Origin: an uncultured Prochlorococcus sp.
GTDB lineage: Bacteria; Cyanobacteriota; Cyanobacteriia; PCC-6307; Cyanobiaceae
DNA: 64,000 nucleotides
Assembly: GCF_902626525.1 (NCBI RefSeq)
Contig: NZ_CACOFR010000011.1
Coordinates: forward strand, 1-64,000
Direction of reading: 5' to 3'
Part shown: positions 39,036 to 49,057 of the stretch, one piece after another
How positions within the stretch are numbered: the stretch's first letter is position 1
How the letters are laid out: every line of letters starts with the position of its first letter
Notes under the pieces: model-generated
What the model saw: the letters and a program-made list of their open reading frames with translations, nothing else
Database searches by the model: none
Told to the model about the DNA's origin: nothing
Translations under genes and position numbers: made by a program

Positions 39036-39914
39036 ATGCAAAAATTATCTTCTATTGAAGTTAGCGAAATTTGTGAGGAATTAGGTGAAACCTACCCCAA
39101 AAGTATAGAACCAGTACATGGGGGAGATATTCATAGTGCATGGAAATTAGAATTCCAAAACAAGAAATTATTCCTAAAAAGAAATGAAAGAAACAAAAAA
39201 TTTCTTGCATTTGAAAAATATTGTCTTCAAAATTTAAGAAAGTACAATAATCAAAAAAACTTAATTGTTCCAGAAGTTATTACATATAAAAATATTAAAA
39301 ACATAGAAATTCTTTTAATTGAATGGATAGATATGAAAAATGTTGATCAGAAAAATCTTGGGAAGGGCTTGGGAGAAATGCACCTTAATTCAACTAAATC
39401 TAATCAAAAAAATTTTGGGTATCCAATTGAGGGTTTTATTGGAACTACATCTCAAAAGAAAGGTTGGGACAATAATTGGGCAGATTGTTTTTTAAACTTG
39501 CGAATAATACCTCAATTATCAGTTCTCAAATCGAATGTTCTAGATAAAGAAACCCTAAATAAAGTAAAAGAAAAAATTAAATTAGAATTGCTGAATCATG
39601 AACCAAACAATACTCTTATTCATGGTGATTTGTGGTCAGGAAATGTAGGAATAGAAAAAAGTGGTAAAGGTGTGATATTTGACCCTGCATCTTGGTGGGC
39701 AGATAATGAAGTGGATATAGCCATGACAAGATTATTTGGAGGTTTTAAAAAAGAATTTTATGAAGAGTATCATAAAATTTTTCCAATAAAAAAAGGGTTC
39801 GAGAACAGAATTATTATTTATAATTTTTATCACATATTAAATCATGCAAATATGTTTGGAGGGGCATATTTTTATCAAATCAAAGATTACATTAAAACAA
39901 TATTAAATATGTGA
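39036..39914 (+). CDS. Fructosamine/ketosamine-3-kinase family protein
   Basis: The kinase-like fold motif LIHGDLWSGNVGIEK (catalytic Asp) and the metal-binding VIFDPASWWADNEVDIAM are diagnostic of the fructosamine kinase family, as is GEMHLNSTKSNQKNFGYPIE with FIGTTSQ. Such enzymes phosphorylate sugar adducts on proteins or free amines so that they break down, a repair role. Length 292 aa. The start lies 4 bp from the start of the divergent oxidoreductase, so the two promoters must overlap the neighbouring coding DNA. Confidence 0.88.
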   Translation: MQKLSSIEVSEICEELGETYPKSIEPVHGGDIHSAWKLEFQNKKLFLKRNERNKKFLAFEKYCLQNLRKYNNQKNLIVPEVITYKNIKNIEILLIEWIDMKNVDQKNLGKGLGEMHLNSTKSNQKNFGYPIEGFIGTTSQKKGWDNNWADCFLNLRIIPQLSVLKSNVLDKETLNKVKEKIKLELLNHEPNNTLIHGDLWSGNVGIEKSGKGVIFDPASWWADNEVDIAMTRLFGGFKKEFYEEYHKIFPIKKGFENRIIIYNFYHILNHANMFGGAYFYQIKDYIKTILNM

Positions 39915-39921
39915 TTTTAAA

Positions 39922-40287
39922 CTATCCTAGATATGTTTTTTTAAGATTTTGTATCTTATCTAAAACGGCTTCACGATTTTCACTAGTTCTAAGATTCTGC
40001 CAGCTCCACTGACCAACAACTACAACTCCAAGAAGTTCTAGAAGACCAGGAAGAAGAGGAAAAAAATTAATTGTGTCGATTACAACTTTGATAATTATTT
40101 GCGCAATAACAACAACAGCAATAATTCCTGCCGCTTTGCCGTATTTACCCATCTGGGTCCAATCAACATTTCCAAGTGTTTCGTTGACTTTTCCCATCAC
40201 GTCAGAATACTTTTCTGAAAAGCTTTTAGTTTCTGAGCTTGTAGCGGAGCCGGAGTCTTGATTTGACTCTGGTGTGTTATCACTCAT
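39922..40287 (-). CDS. CAAD/CURT1-domain thylakoid membrane protein
   Basis: The protein has an acidic, Ser-rich N-terminus, an amphipathic segment (SEKYSDVMGKVNETLGNVDW), and two close hydrophobic helices (GIIAVVVIAQIIIKVVID and PGLLELLGVVVVGQWSW) followed by RTSENREAVLDKIQNLKK. This is the CAAD domain, homologous to plant CURT1, which bends thylakoid membranes. The start at 40287 (MSDNTPESNQ, 121 aa) is chosen over an in-frame ATG 11 codons upstream because family members begin with the acidic tail. It ends 8 bp from the convergent kinase gene. Confidence 0.85.
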   Translation of the reverse strand: MSDNTPESNQDSGSATSSETKSFSEKYSDVMGKVNETLGNVDWTQMGKYGKAAGIIAVVVIAQIIIKVVIDTINFFPLLPGLLELLGVVVVGQWSWQNLRTSENREAVLDKIQNLKKTYLG

Positions 40288-40578
40288 GAAATCAGTAATC
40301 TCAATATATGAACCAGACAATAACGGAAAAATCTTCTATTTGCTACCCTTTTGTAATGTGTAATTCCGAACCGACACATTTTGTATTTTTTTAGATCCAT
40401 TAATATGAATTGATTTTACAGACATTATTAATATTTTTTTTATTTATATAATTTTCAATATTATCTTCTTCTAACATAAAAATTTATAAATCTCAGCAAT
40501 AAAAAATTTTTAAAAGGCTAAAATTTTAATTTTAATTATTATATTTTCATAGTTTACTTTGCAATTTAAAGAATCGAT

Positions 40579-41724
40579 ATGTCTAAAGATATCAAATTTA
40601 ATTTCTTAAATACAGATGAACAAGAAAGATATCAAAAACATTTAACCCTCAAAGAAATAGATTATGAGGGTCAACTAAGTTTTAAAAAGAGTTCAGTCTT
40701 ATGTATTGGAGCTGGTGGGCTTGGTTCTTCCGTTTTGCTTTATCTGGCTGCAACAGGAATTGGGGAAATTGGAATAATTGACGATGATCACGTTGAAAAG
40801 TCTAATCTCCAAAGACAGATAATTCATGAGACAAATTCTATTGGAAAGCTTAAAATTGATTCTGCCAGGGAAAGAATAAAAAAATTAAATCCTAATTCTA
40901 AATTATTAACATTTTCAGAAAGAATTAATCCTAATAATGCACTAGAAATAATTCAAAAATTTGATATTATTTGTGATTGCTCAGATAACTTTGGCACTAG
41001 ATATTTAATCAATGATGCATGCCTAATACTTAATAAGCCTCTTGTCTTTGGTAGTGTGCAGGGCTTTGAAGGACAAGTAAGTGTTTTTAACTTAAACAAA
41101 ACAAGTCCTAATTTAAGAGATTTACTTCCAGAATCACCCTCAAAAAATGCTATCCCTAGTTGTGCAGAATATGGAGTTATAGGAGTATCAACAGGTTTAA
41201 TAGGAATTCTTCAGGTGAATGAGATCATTAAAATCATTTTAAAAAAAGGAGAAATTTTAGATGGCAAGCTTTTAGTTTTTGATCTGTTTAATATGAAAAT
41301 AAAAAAATTAAACCTAAAAAGTGACCAGGTAAATAAAAGAATAAAAAATCTATCTCAGTTTGTTGACTTTTACAGTGATGATGAATGTTCTGATAAAAAT
41401 AATGAAATCAAAAAAATCAATGCAGATGATTTCAATACTTTATATCAAACAAAGCCTAACAAAATTCTTTTAATTGATGTTAGGGAAAAAGAAGAATTTA
41501 CTATTTCTGCAATAGAAGGTTCTATATCGATCCCCCTAAGTGAATTGAAACAAAAGTTTGACTTAGAATTTATTCAAAAAGAGAGTTTAATAAAAGAAGT
41601 TTTCACCATATGTGAATCGGGAAAACGTTCTGAAAAAGCTTCAATAATCCTATCTAAATTCGAAATTAAATCGAGATCTATTGAGGGTGGCATTAAAAAG
41701 GTAAAAAAATTATTAACCAATTAA
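40579..41724 (+). CDS. moeB: MoeB/ThiF-like E1 adenylyltransferase with C-terminal rhodanese domain
   Basis: Residues 1-250 form an E1-like domain: VLCIGAGGLGSSVLLYLAA (nucleotide site), IIDDDHVEKSNLQRQIIH, and PSCAEYGVIG with the catalytic-type Cys. From about residue 290 a rhodanese domain follows (ILLIDVREKEEFTISAIEGS), with active Cys in FTICESGKRSEKAS. Such fusions adenylate and sulfurate small ubiquitin-like sulfur carriers (MoaD, ThiS) in molybdopterin and thiamin pathways. The zinc CxxC pairs of E. coli MoeB are not seen, as in other MoeZ-like proteins. Which carrier it serves is not certain. Confidence 0.88.
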   Translation: MSKDIKFNFLNTDEQERYQKHLTLKEIDYEGQLSFKKSSVLCIGAGGLGSSVLLYLAATGIGEIGIIDDDHVEKSNLQRQIIHETNSIGKLKIDSARERIKKLNPNSKLLTFSERINPNNALEIIQKFDIICDCSDNFGTRYLINDACLILNKPLVFGSVQGFEGQVSVFNLNKTSPNLRDLLPESPSKNAIPSCAEYGVIGVSTGLIGILQVNEIIKIILKKGEILDGKLLVFDLFNMKIKKLNLKSDQVNKRIKNLSQFVDFYSDDECSDKNNEIKKINADDFNTLYQTKPNKILLIDVREKEEFTISAIEGSISIPLSELKQKFDLEFIQKESLIKEVFTICESGKRSEKASIILSKFEIKSRSIEGGIKKVKKLLTN

Positions 41725-41738
41725 TACTTTAAGATTAT

Positions 41739-42899
41739 TTAGTAATCTACACCTCTTTTCAAATCAACTCCAACATTTGCGTAATGCTTATGGCAGACCA
41801 TTTCAGAGTAAACATCGGCTAGAGCAAAGTATGAAGGTTCATTTTTACATCTCCCTGTAATAACAACTTCTGTTTCTGCTGGTTTTTTTAAGAGCGTTTG
41901 ATGTATTGATTCCACAGGTAAAAGTTCTAAATCAACAGTTGGATTTAATTCATCCAAAATAATTGTTTTATACAATCCACTTAAAATAGCAGCTTTAGCA
42001 ATTTCCCATGCTCTTTCAGCCTCAACATAATCAATTGGTTGTTGCTGACCTCGCCACACAATTGCATCTCTACCTGAGCGCAAATGATCTACCAAATGTG
42101 GGTAACTTTCTCTCAAAGCTTCTATAGCAGCATCTTCGGTATAACCATTTCCACCTTTTAACCACTGTAATATTAAAACTCTATGACTTTTATCTTGAGA
42201 TATTCCTCTACCAATAGCTTGAAGAGCCTTACCAAGTGCACTTGTAGATTTACCTTTTCCTTCACCTGTATAAATCTCAATTCCACCATTACATCTCCTT
42301 TCTCCAATTAGTTTTGATAAGTCTTCTGTTAAACGTGGCCGCATTTCTGAATGGAGTTGCGATATTCTTACTAAAGAAGTAGGAGCTGCCCTTCCAGTAA
42401 TAATTATTTCCAGTCCATCAGGGCGATTCTGAAGAGAATCAACCACTTCTTTGATATCAAGCATTCCTAGATCAAGTACTGGATTCAGCTCATCTAGTAC
42501 AACTACAGAATAAAGAGAACTAGCAATTGCTCCTTTAGCAATATTCCAACCTCTCTCAGCCTCACCAATATCAAACTTTGTAACCTGATCAACCGTAAAA
42601 AATTCTGATCTTCCTGTCCTGACATGGTCAATCAAGTGTGGGAAGCCTCTTTGCAAGGCTTCTATAGCGGAATCCTCATCATATGACCTCTCAGGTCCTT
42701 TTAAAAATCTTAAAAGTAAAACTCTTGACTGTCTTTTTTCGCATATTCCTAATCCTATTGTCCTGAGCACAACACCTAAAGCAGCCTGACTTTTACCCTT
42801 ACCTTCTCCATCATAAATATGTAGTTGACCTTTTGATCTCTCTTGACTGTCACTAGCTGTGACAATTCCAATGCCTTTATTTCTACTTGTATTCGTCAA
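41739..42899 (-). CDS. Tandem-duplicated CobA/CobO-type cob(I)alamin adenosyltransferase family protein
   Basis: The protein contains two copies of the CobA-type P-loop domain: residues ~20-195 with IYDGEGKGKSQAALG and VVVLDELNPVLDLG, and ~205-375 with IYTGEGKGKSTSALG and TIILDELNPTVDLE. Each copy keeps the GEGKGKS P-loop, the EDSAIEAL-type segment and the D-E-L-N-P signature. CobA transfers adenosine from ATP to cobalt(I) corrinoid. A fused pair could mean an intramolecular dimer or a specialised second function. It lies away from the CbiG-CobJ gene. Confidence 0.85.
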   Translation of the reverse strand: MTNTSRNKGIGIVTASDSQERSKGQLHIYDGEGKGKSQAALGVVLRTIGLGICEKRQSRVLLLRFLKGPERSYDEDSAIEALQRGFPHLIDHVRTGRSEFFTVDQVTKFDIGEAERGWNIAKGAIASSLYSVVVLDELNPVLDLGMLDIKEVVDSLQNRPDGLEIIITGRAAPTSLVRISQLHSEMRPRLTEDLSKLIGERRCNGGIEIYTGEGKGKSTSALGKALQAIGRGISQDKSHRVLILQWLKGGNGYTEDAAIEALRESYPHLVDHLRSGRDAIVWRGQQQPIDYVEAERAWEIAKAAILSGLYKTIILDELNPTVDLELLPVESIHQTLLKKPAETEVVITGRCKNEPSYFALADVYSEMVCHKHYANVGVDLKRGVDY

Positions 42900-43008
42900 T
42901 TTAACAAGGTGTATTAAATCAGCCTAAGATATAATCAAGAATATTATTAAAAATTTAATAATAAATTCAACCAATATCATAGGTAATCTGAATTTTAAAG
43001 TAATTAAC

Positions 43009-43833
43009 ATGTTCAATCAACTAGAAGTTCTCTCTGATGAACAAAGTGAAAAGCTTTATACAATTAGAAGATACATTAAGAATCTTGATAGTGTTTGTAT
43101 TGCTTATTCAGGTGGAGTAGATAGTACATTAGTAGCATCACTAGCATTCGAGCAGTTAGGTAGTAAAGCCATTGCAATTACTGGTATTTCGCCTGCTTTA
43201 GCCAATACACTTCGAGAAGAAGCAAAAAGTCAAGCAAAATGGATTGGAGTAAAGCATTTAGAAATCAAAACATCAGAATTAGAACAATCAAGTTACAGTA
43301 AAAATCCGAAGGACAGATGCTTTGCATGCAAAAAAGAGCTTCACAAACATACAACCTACTTTTCGAAAAAACTTAATTACAATATTGTTTTAGATGGAGT
43401 AAATCTAGATGATCTTAAAGATTATAGACCTGGAATAGAAGCAGCAAAAAAAGCAGGAGTTGTTTCTCCCCTCGCAAAATTTAAATTTTCAAAACAAGAT
43501 ATCAGGGATATATCAAGAGCATTAGGTTTTCCTTGGTGGGACAAACCTGCTCAACCTTGCTTATCATCTAGATTTCCTTATGGTGATGAAATTACTAGTG
43601 AGAGGTTAAAAATGGTTGAGAAGGCAGAACAATATCTAAAAGAAGGTGGTTTATCCGAAGTTAGAGTTAGATGCCAAGGATTAACCGCAAGAATTGAAAT
43701 ACCCCAAGATGAAATAAAGGATTTTTTTAAAAATTACAATTTCAGAGATTTAGTTCAATATTTTTCTGATTTAGGATTCAACTGTACGAGTCTAGATCTT
43801 GAGGGATTAATAAGTGGAAAATTAAATAGATAA
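43009..43833 (+). CDS. larE: ATP-dependent sacrificial sulfur transferase LarE family
   Basis: A PP-loop ATP pyrophosphatase: IAYSGGVDSTLVASLA near residues 31-46. The LarE-type cysteines are present: DRCFACKKEL, and PCLSSRFPYGDEI, whose Cys corresponds to the residue that donates sulfur to make dehydroalanine in LarE. In lactobacilli LarE builds the nickel-pincer cofactor of lactate racemase together with LarB and LarC; neither is found in this window, so another sulfur-transfer role is possible. Length 274 aa. Confidence 0.85.
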   Translation: MFNQLEVLSDEQSEKLYTIRRYIKNLDSVCIAYSGGVDSTLVASLAFEQLGSKAIAITGISPALANTLREEAKSQAKWIGVKHLEIKTSELEQSSYSKNPKDRCFACKKELHKHTTYFSKKLNYNIVLDGVNLDDLKDYRPGIEAAKKAGVVSPLAKFKFSKQDIRDISRALGFPWWDKPAQPCLSSRFPYGDEITSERLKMVEKAEQYLKEGGLSEVRVRCQGLTARIEIPQDEIKDFFKNYNFRDLVQYFSDLGFNCTSLDLEGLISGKLNR

Positions 43834-43843
43834 TTATTGCAAG

Positions 43844-44278
43844 TTAAACAACTGTTCTAATCTCTTTAAGAACTGCTGCAGGTGGATTTCGTTCAATTAC
43901 ACGCAAGAAATGTTCTTCAGCATTCAAAGCTTGAATTAAATATTGACCAGCAAGTTCAGGCATCATATTTTTACCACAAGTAAAGATATCAACTGCAGAA
44001 TAATGAGATTCGGGCCAAGTATGTACTGAAATATGGGACTCAGCAAGTAATGCAATAGCTGTAACTCCATGAGGTTCAAATTTATTACTTATCAAATTTA
44101 ATACTGTTGCCTTTGCCAATTTTGCAGCCCTATTTACTGTACAACGCAAAAAGGATTCATCATTTAATTTTTCGCAATCACATCTATAAAGTTCTAACAA
44201 TAGATGTTTACTTTGATGAGTTAATACTTCATCTTTACTAAACGAACTTAAAGTGTGATTTTTTTTTGTGTCTTCCAT
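43844..44278 (-). CDS. speD: S-adenosylmethionine decarboxylase proenzyme (SpeD/SpeH)
   Basis: This pyruvoyl enzyme makes decarboxylated SAM for spermidine synthesis. The self-cleavage site is in LLAESHISVHTWPESHYSA: the Glu-Ser bond is cut and the Ser becomes the pyruvoyl group; the downstream DIFTCG Cys is the proton donor. Length 144 aa fits the class 1B prokaryotic form. The ATG at 44278 is preferred to the TTG one codon upstream. It ends 11 bp from larE. Confidence 0.93.
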   Translation of the reverse strand: MEDTKKNHTLSSFSKDEVLTHQSKHLLLELYRCDCEKLNDESFLRCTVNRAAKLAKATVLNLISNKFEPHGVTAIALLAESHISVHTWPESHYSAVDIFTCGKNMMPELAGQYLIQALNAEEHFLRVIERNPPAAVLKEIRTVV

Positions 44279-44329
44279 CAAAAATATTTATATGAATACA
44301 AGATTAGCTAAAAAACGTAACTTTTAAAA

Positions 44330-45434
44330 TCATAAGTAAATCAATTGTGAAGAGCCTAAGAAAGATTGATTAAATTTATCTAAATGTGTCGCACTTATAA
44401 AACATTGACTATCTTTACCAACAGAATTTAACAACAAATTTTGTCTAGTTATGTCTAGTTCAGCTAAGACATCATCCAATATAAGTATTGGAGGGGCATT
44501 TAATGTTTTACTTAGTAAATCTAATTCAGCCATCTTTAAAGCCAAGATAAATGTTCTATGTTGACCAGATGAACCATATTTTCTAACTGAAATATTATTT
44601 ATAAGAAATTCAATATCATCACGATGAGGGCCAAAATTGCATTTACCAGTCAATGCTTCCATTGAACGCTGATTGAATAGTTGTTCTGCTATTTTCTTAG
44701 TAATAACCTCTTCTTCTTCTTCTTCCGGACTTATACTTTGTATCCCTGAAAGATAATTTATACCTATTTGCTCTTTAGATTTACTTAAGTGATTGTGCCA
44801 ATATTCAACATATGGTTTTATCTTTAGCAAAGCTCTTCTTCTACGTCTAAAAATTCTTGTACTTATTTTTGACATTTGAATATCAAAACTTTCAACAATG
44901 TCTGAGGATTGGTCATTTAGAAAACTTTCTGAACGCCAAAAATGTCTTCTTTGTTTTAAAAGCCTATTAAATCTACTTATCAAGTCTACATATACAGGTT
45001 CAAGCTGAGATACAACTTTATCGATCCATGTTCTTCGAAAACTTGGTTCGCTTCTGACGATATCAATATCATTGGAACAGAAACATACACTCCTAATATA
45101 ATTCTTTATTTCACTATGCTTTTTCAAGATTGATTCATTGACATAGATTTTTTTTGATCCTTTTCGAAATAAATTTAACTTTAATTCATCTCTAAAGTCT
45201 ATTTCTCCTATAACTACAGCCATATCACTATCATTCTCTATTAAATCCTTATCACTTAATGCTCTATTAGATTTTAATTGACTTAAGAATTCAACCGATT
45301 CAAGTAAATTTGACTTGCCAATACCATTACAACCAAGAACAATTGCTCTTTGCTCTTTTAAATCAATTTCGAAACTTTTGTGGTTCCGGAAATTCTTAAT
45401 TTTTAAATTATTTAAAAAGATTTTTTTTATGCAT
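44330..45434 (-). CDS. recF: DNA replication and repair protein RecF (start irregular)
   Basis: RecF loads RecA at gapped DNA. The C-terminal ~300 residues show LKQRRHFWR and the signature PILILDDVLAELD. Translating further upstream in frame gives KNFRNHKSFEIDLKEQRA and the Walker A VLGCNGIGKSNLLES, so the gene is intact through about residue 69 before Met-Ala-Val-Val. No ATG, GTG or TTG exists in this frame up to the stop. The only ATG (45434, giving Met-His-Lys-Lys) is one base out of frame because of a run of eight A residues at 45421-45428; an ATT at 45442 is another option. It lies head to head with tRNA-Arg. Confidence 0.85.
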
Positions 45435-45499
45435 CCATTAATTAAATTAGCTAAGTTTAAATTATTTAGATTTTCTCTAAAGAAATTGAAAAATTAAAA

Positions 45500-45573
45500 G
45501 GGCATGTAGCTCAGTTGGATAGAGCATCAGATTCCGGTTCTGAGAGTCGGGGGTTCGAATCCCTCCATGCTCG
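45500..45573 (+). tRNA. tRNA-Arg (CCG)
   Basis: A 74-nt cloverleaf: acceptor GGGCATG pairs with CATGCTC (one G-T), the anticodon arm TCAGA-TTCCGGT-TCTGA has anticodon CCG, the T-arm is GGGGG/GAATCCCTC-type with TTCGAAT, and the discriminator is G. It reads CGG, a rare codon in such an AT-rich genome. CCA is not encoded. Confidence 0.95.
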
Positions 45574-45584
45574 TAAAATAATTT

Positions 45585-46031
45585 TTAAAGTTTATATCCC
45601 ATTACTCTTATTCCATTTGGATCAAGTATGAATCCACTTTCTTCTAAACTTTTAAATGAAGACGTTGGAGCTTGTACAGAAATACTACAACCAGGCATTT
45701 CTCTATTTATTTTCTCAAGGGTTACTTGAAGCAATATTGAATAAAAAAGTCCCTGATTATTACCTGTGGCTGCACTTAAATTCCATAAGTTAGCGTTCAG
45801 CCCCTTGTCTGATGTAACCCTTACGAAACCATATAATCTATTATTTAATTTATTTTGAATAGAAAAAAAGAAATTACTTTTCTGAATAGCCTCAGAAAGG
45901 GGTTTTATTGGAAATGTATCGCAACCACAATTCGCTAAAAGCCTATTAACTTCTTTGGCTGAAGGAATTTTAGAAGTGTTAATAAAATAACCTCCTGGAA
46001 GTACAAGTCTTTTTTTAGAAAAATATTGCAA
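45585..46031 (-). CDS. GNAT-like acyltransferase family protein
   Basis: The C-terminal half shows a GNAT-like pattern: LYGFVRVTSDKGLNANLWNL, then LFYSILLQVTLEKINREMPGCSISVQAP, and FKSLEESGFILDPNGIRVMGY. The canonical Q/RxxGxG/A acetyl-CoA loop is not clear. The assignment is therefore cautious; a member of the N-acetyltransferase fold of unknown substrate is most likely. The start is a TTG (MQYFSKKR), since no ATG precedes the conserved part. It follows ppc by 3 bp. Confidence 0.5.
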   Translation of the reverse strand: MQYFSKKRLVLPGGYFINTSKIPSAKEVNRLLANCGCDTFPIKPLSEAIQKSNFFFSIQNKLNNRLYGFVRVTSDKGLNANLWNLSAATGNNQGLFYSILLQVTLEKINREMPGCSISVQAPTSSFKSLEESGFILDPNGIRVMGYKL

Positions 46032-46034
46032 TTA

Positions 46035-49004
46035 TCAACCTGTATTTCTCATACCAGCTGCTATCCCATTGATAGTTAAAAGTGCTCCTCTCAAAAGTTC
46101 ACTTCTACTATAAGCTCTTCTAGATTCATCTTTATCAACAAGAAATTCCCTAATTGGGGGTTGTCTCGTTTGGTCTCTCAATCTTCTTAGAAGCGAAACC
46201 TGCAAAAATCCCAATGGAATTATTGTCTTATTTCTCAAGTTTACTGATGATTTCAAGTCTCTATCAGATTCAAGGAGTTTATTTTTTCCAGTAATCTCAA
46301 GAATTAAAGATTTTGTAAGTTTATATTCTTTAGAAATAACTTCGAAAATAACATCGAATGACTCTCTATTTTCTTTACTACCAAGGGTGTCAACATAATA
46401 TTTAGCTACTTCCAAATCTACCTTAGATAATGTCATTTCTACCTTAGATATAAGCATCCTAAAAAATGGCCATCTTTGATGCAGAACTCTCAATAATTCA
46501 ATTTGTTTTGGGTCCGAATTTAATTCAGATGATAGTGCAGTCCCCACTCCAAACCAACTTGGCAAAAGAAATCTACTTTGTGTCCAACCAAATACCCATG
46601 GAATAGCTCTCAAACTTGACAAATCTTTTGCACCTTTTTTTCTTCTGGCAGGCCTGCTTGATATCTGCAATTTACTGATTTCTTCTATTGGCGTGACCTC
46701 TTGAAAGAATTTTAACAAATCAGGATTCTCATGGACTAATTTTCTGTAGTGAGACCTTGATGTTTCCGCCAACCTAGACATTAATTGATTCCATTCCGGA
46801 GTAGCATCAAGCCTATTATTTACTAAACTATTTTGAATTACAGCTGTGGTAATAGTTTCTAAATTATACAAAGCCAGTTCAGGTAGACTATATTTTGAAG
46901 CTAAAACTTCACCTTGTTCTGTTATTTTTATTCGTCCTTTTAAAGTACCGCTTGGTTGAGCCAGTATTGCCTGATAAGCTGGTCCTCCGCCTCTACCTAC
47001 AGAACCACCTCTTCCATGAAAAAGCCTTAATAATAGGTTATTTCTACTTGCAAGGTTTTGAAGAGCTATTTGGGCTCTATGTATTTCCCAATTGCTAGAA
47101 ACAAACCCTGAATCTTTATTACTATCAGAATATCCAAGCATTAATTCTTGAAGAGGTTTAAAGGATTCTCCAACTTTTGGCAACAATGATCTATAAAAAT
47201 CTAATTTAAATAACTTTTCCATTACTGCTGGCGCTCTTTTAAGATCTTCAACAGTTTCAAAAAGAGGAACAACTAATAATTTTGACTTTTGTGAATTTTG
47301 ATCAGAAAGTCCCATTTCTTTTGCCAGTAAGAGCACCTCAAGTAAATCAGATGCGCTATGACTCATTGAAATAACATAGGAATGACAAATACGACTTCCA
47401 AATTCTTGCTGAAGTCTCTTAACCATTTTAAAAACTGAGAAGGTTTCTTCTGTAGTTTTTGTCCAATTGACATCAGAAGGAATTAAAGGTCTTTTTGTAT
47501 TTAATTCTTCTATAAGCCATTTAATTTTCTCTTCCTCAGACATTTGGTCGTATAGCATAGGCAAATCAAGATACTTTGTAAGTTCTTCTATAGCGTCACT
47601 ATGCCTTGTACTTTCTTGACGAATATCTAGACTAGCCAGAGAAAATCCAAAAATATGCACTTGAGTAAGTAATGTATTTAACGCCTCGCAAGTTAAATCA
47701 GTGCTAATGAGGCTATTTTTTATAAGTTCGAGATCATAAGTAAATTCGTTAACTGATTTGTAATATAAATTTTCAACTTTATCAATATTTTTAGTATCCA
47801 ATTCTCCCTCTAAGTCAAATTTCCACCCGCTATCAGCTAATAAATTATTTCTCTCTTGTGTTAACCTTAATTTTTCTAAAATATAACTTAATTTTAATCT
47901 ATAAGGTTCTGATCTGTATCTTGTCGCCCTAGCTTCATATATCTCTGGGAACTTAACCCTATCTGTTTCTAATGACTCTAATAAAGATGAACTTACTTGA
48001 CTCCATTGCATTGAAACACTTAATTGATCTCTTAAATTAGATATTGCATTAATATATCTTTCCAACATTAACTGCCTTTGATAGCAAGCAGTTCTCCATG
48101 TTATATCAGGTGTCACCGATGGATTTCCATCTCTATCCGAGCCAACCCAAGAACCAAAGTTACAAAAAGATTCAGAAGGCATCTGAACATCTGGATAGTT
48201 TTCTTTAAGTGCTTCAGAAATTCTTCCTCTCAATTGAGGCATTGCATTAAATAAAACCTGCTGAAAATAATGCAATGCATAATCTACTTCATCTAAAACA
48301 GAAGGTTTAAATTGATGTAATTCATCTGTTCTCCACCAAAGTCTTACTTCCTCCTTTAATTGAGTTTTTAGGGAATTTTTTTCTTCTTTTTTTACAAATT
48401 GCTCAACCTGTATTTTTTTTAACAAATTTGCAACTCTAGTTTGCTTATGTCTAATGGTATGCCTTACTATCTCGGTCGGATGTGCTGTAAAAACTAAACG
48501 GATATCCATCTCCTGCAATAACTCCTCTAATTGCCCAGGTGGTACATTTAATTTCCTCAGCCTGTAAAATAATTCTCTGAAAGTTACTGGAGCATTTTGT
48601 CTGGCCAATGCTGGGGCAAAGGGATCAAGATTATCAGGTGATTTTTGAACATTCTTATTAGTAAAACTTTGAATATATCTATCTTCCTCAACTCTTTGTT
48701 CCAAAATATTAACTAGTTGAAAATATAATGAAAACGCCCTCGCAGCAGAAATGGATTCTGCTAAATCCATAGAATTTACAATATCAACTATTTCATGTTT
48801 AAAAGTTTTTGAACTATCACCATCAATATGCTTTGAATAACTTAATTCTTTAAGCTGTATCAATCTCTCTGCATGATCTTCAGGGCATTCTTCTCTGAGC
48901 ACAGATTCCCAAAGATCTTCAATTAAAAGACGGTTTTTATCAAGTGAGTCATTGTTACTTATAAGATCCACTTTATTAGTTTTAATCTGTTGAATAGATT
49001 CCAT
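46035..49004 (-). CDS. ppc: Phosphoenolpyruvate carboxylase
   Basis: It fixes bicarbonate onto PEP to give oxaloacetate, refilling the broken TCA cycle. Catalytic motifs are all present: [14 protein letters not shown] (the His138-type region), [26 protein letters not shown] and [14 protein letters not shown], and the C-terminal end ...[11 protein letters not shown] is the universal PEPC terminus. Length 989 aa is full. Confidence 0.98.
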   Translation of the reverse strand: MESIQQIKTNKVDLISNNDSLDKNRLLIEDLWESVLREECPEDHAERLIQLKELSYSKHIDGDSSKTFKHEIVDIVNSMDLAESISAARAFSLYFQLVNILEQRVEEDRYIQSFTNKNVQKSPDNLDPFAPALARQNAPVTFRELFYRLRKLNVPPGQLEELLQEMDIRLVFTAHPTEIVRHTIRHKQTRVANLLKKIQVEQFVKKEEKNSLKTQLKEEVRLWWRTDELHQFKPSVLDEVDYALHYFQQVLFNAMPQLRGRISEALKENYPDVQMPSESFCNFGSWVGSDRDGNPSVTPDITWRTACYQRQLMLERYINAISNLRDQLSVSMQWSQVSSSLLESLETDRVKFPEIYEARATRYRSEPYRLKLSYILEKLRLTQERNNLLADSGWKFDLEGELDTKNIDKVENLYYKSVNEFTYDLELIKNSLISTDLTCEALNTLLTQVHIFGFSLASLDIRQESTRHSDAIEELTKYLDLPMLYDQMSEEEKIKWLIEELNTKRPLIPSDVNWTKTTEETFSVFKMVKRLQQEFGSRICHSYVISMSHSASDLLEVLLLAKEMGLSDQNSQKSKLLVVPLFETVEDLKRAPAVMEKLFKLDFYRSLLPKVGESFKPLQELMLGYSDSNKDSGFVSSNWEIHRAQIALQNLASRNNLLLRLFHGRGGSVGRGGGPAYQAILAQPSGTLKGRIKITEQGEVLASKYSLPELALYNLETITTAVIQNSLVNNRLDATPEWNQLMSRLAETSRSHYRKLVHENPDLLKFFQEVTPIEEISKLQISSRPARRKKGAKDLSSLRAIPWVFGWTQSRFLLPSWFGVGTALSSELNSDPKQIELLRVLHQRWPFFRMLISKVEMTLSKVDLEVAKYYVDTLGSKENRESFDVIFEVISKEYKLTKSLILEITGKNKLLESDRDLKSSVNLRNKTIIPLGFLQVSLLRRLRDQTRQPPIREFLVDKDESRRAYSRSELLRGALLTINGIAAGMRNTG

Positions 49005-49057
49005 ATATTTATTATGTCACAAGTGAAAATGTTCAGATTAAATATTTATTTAAATAA

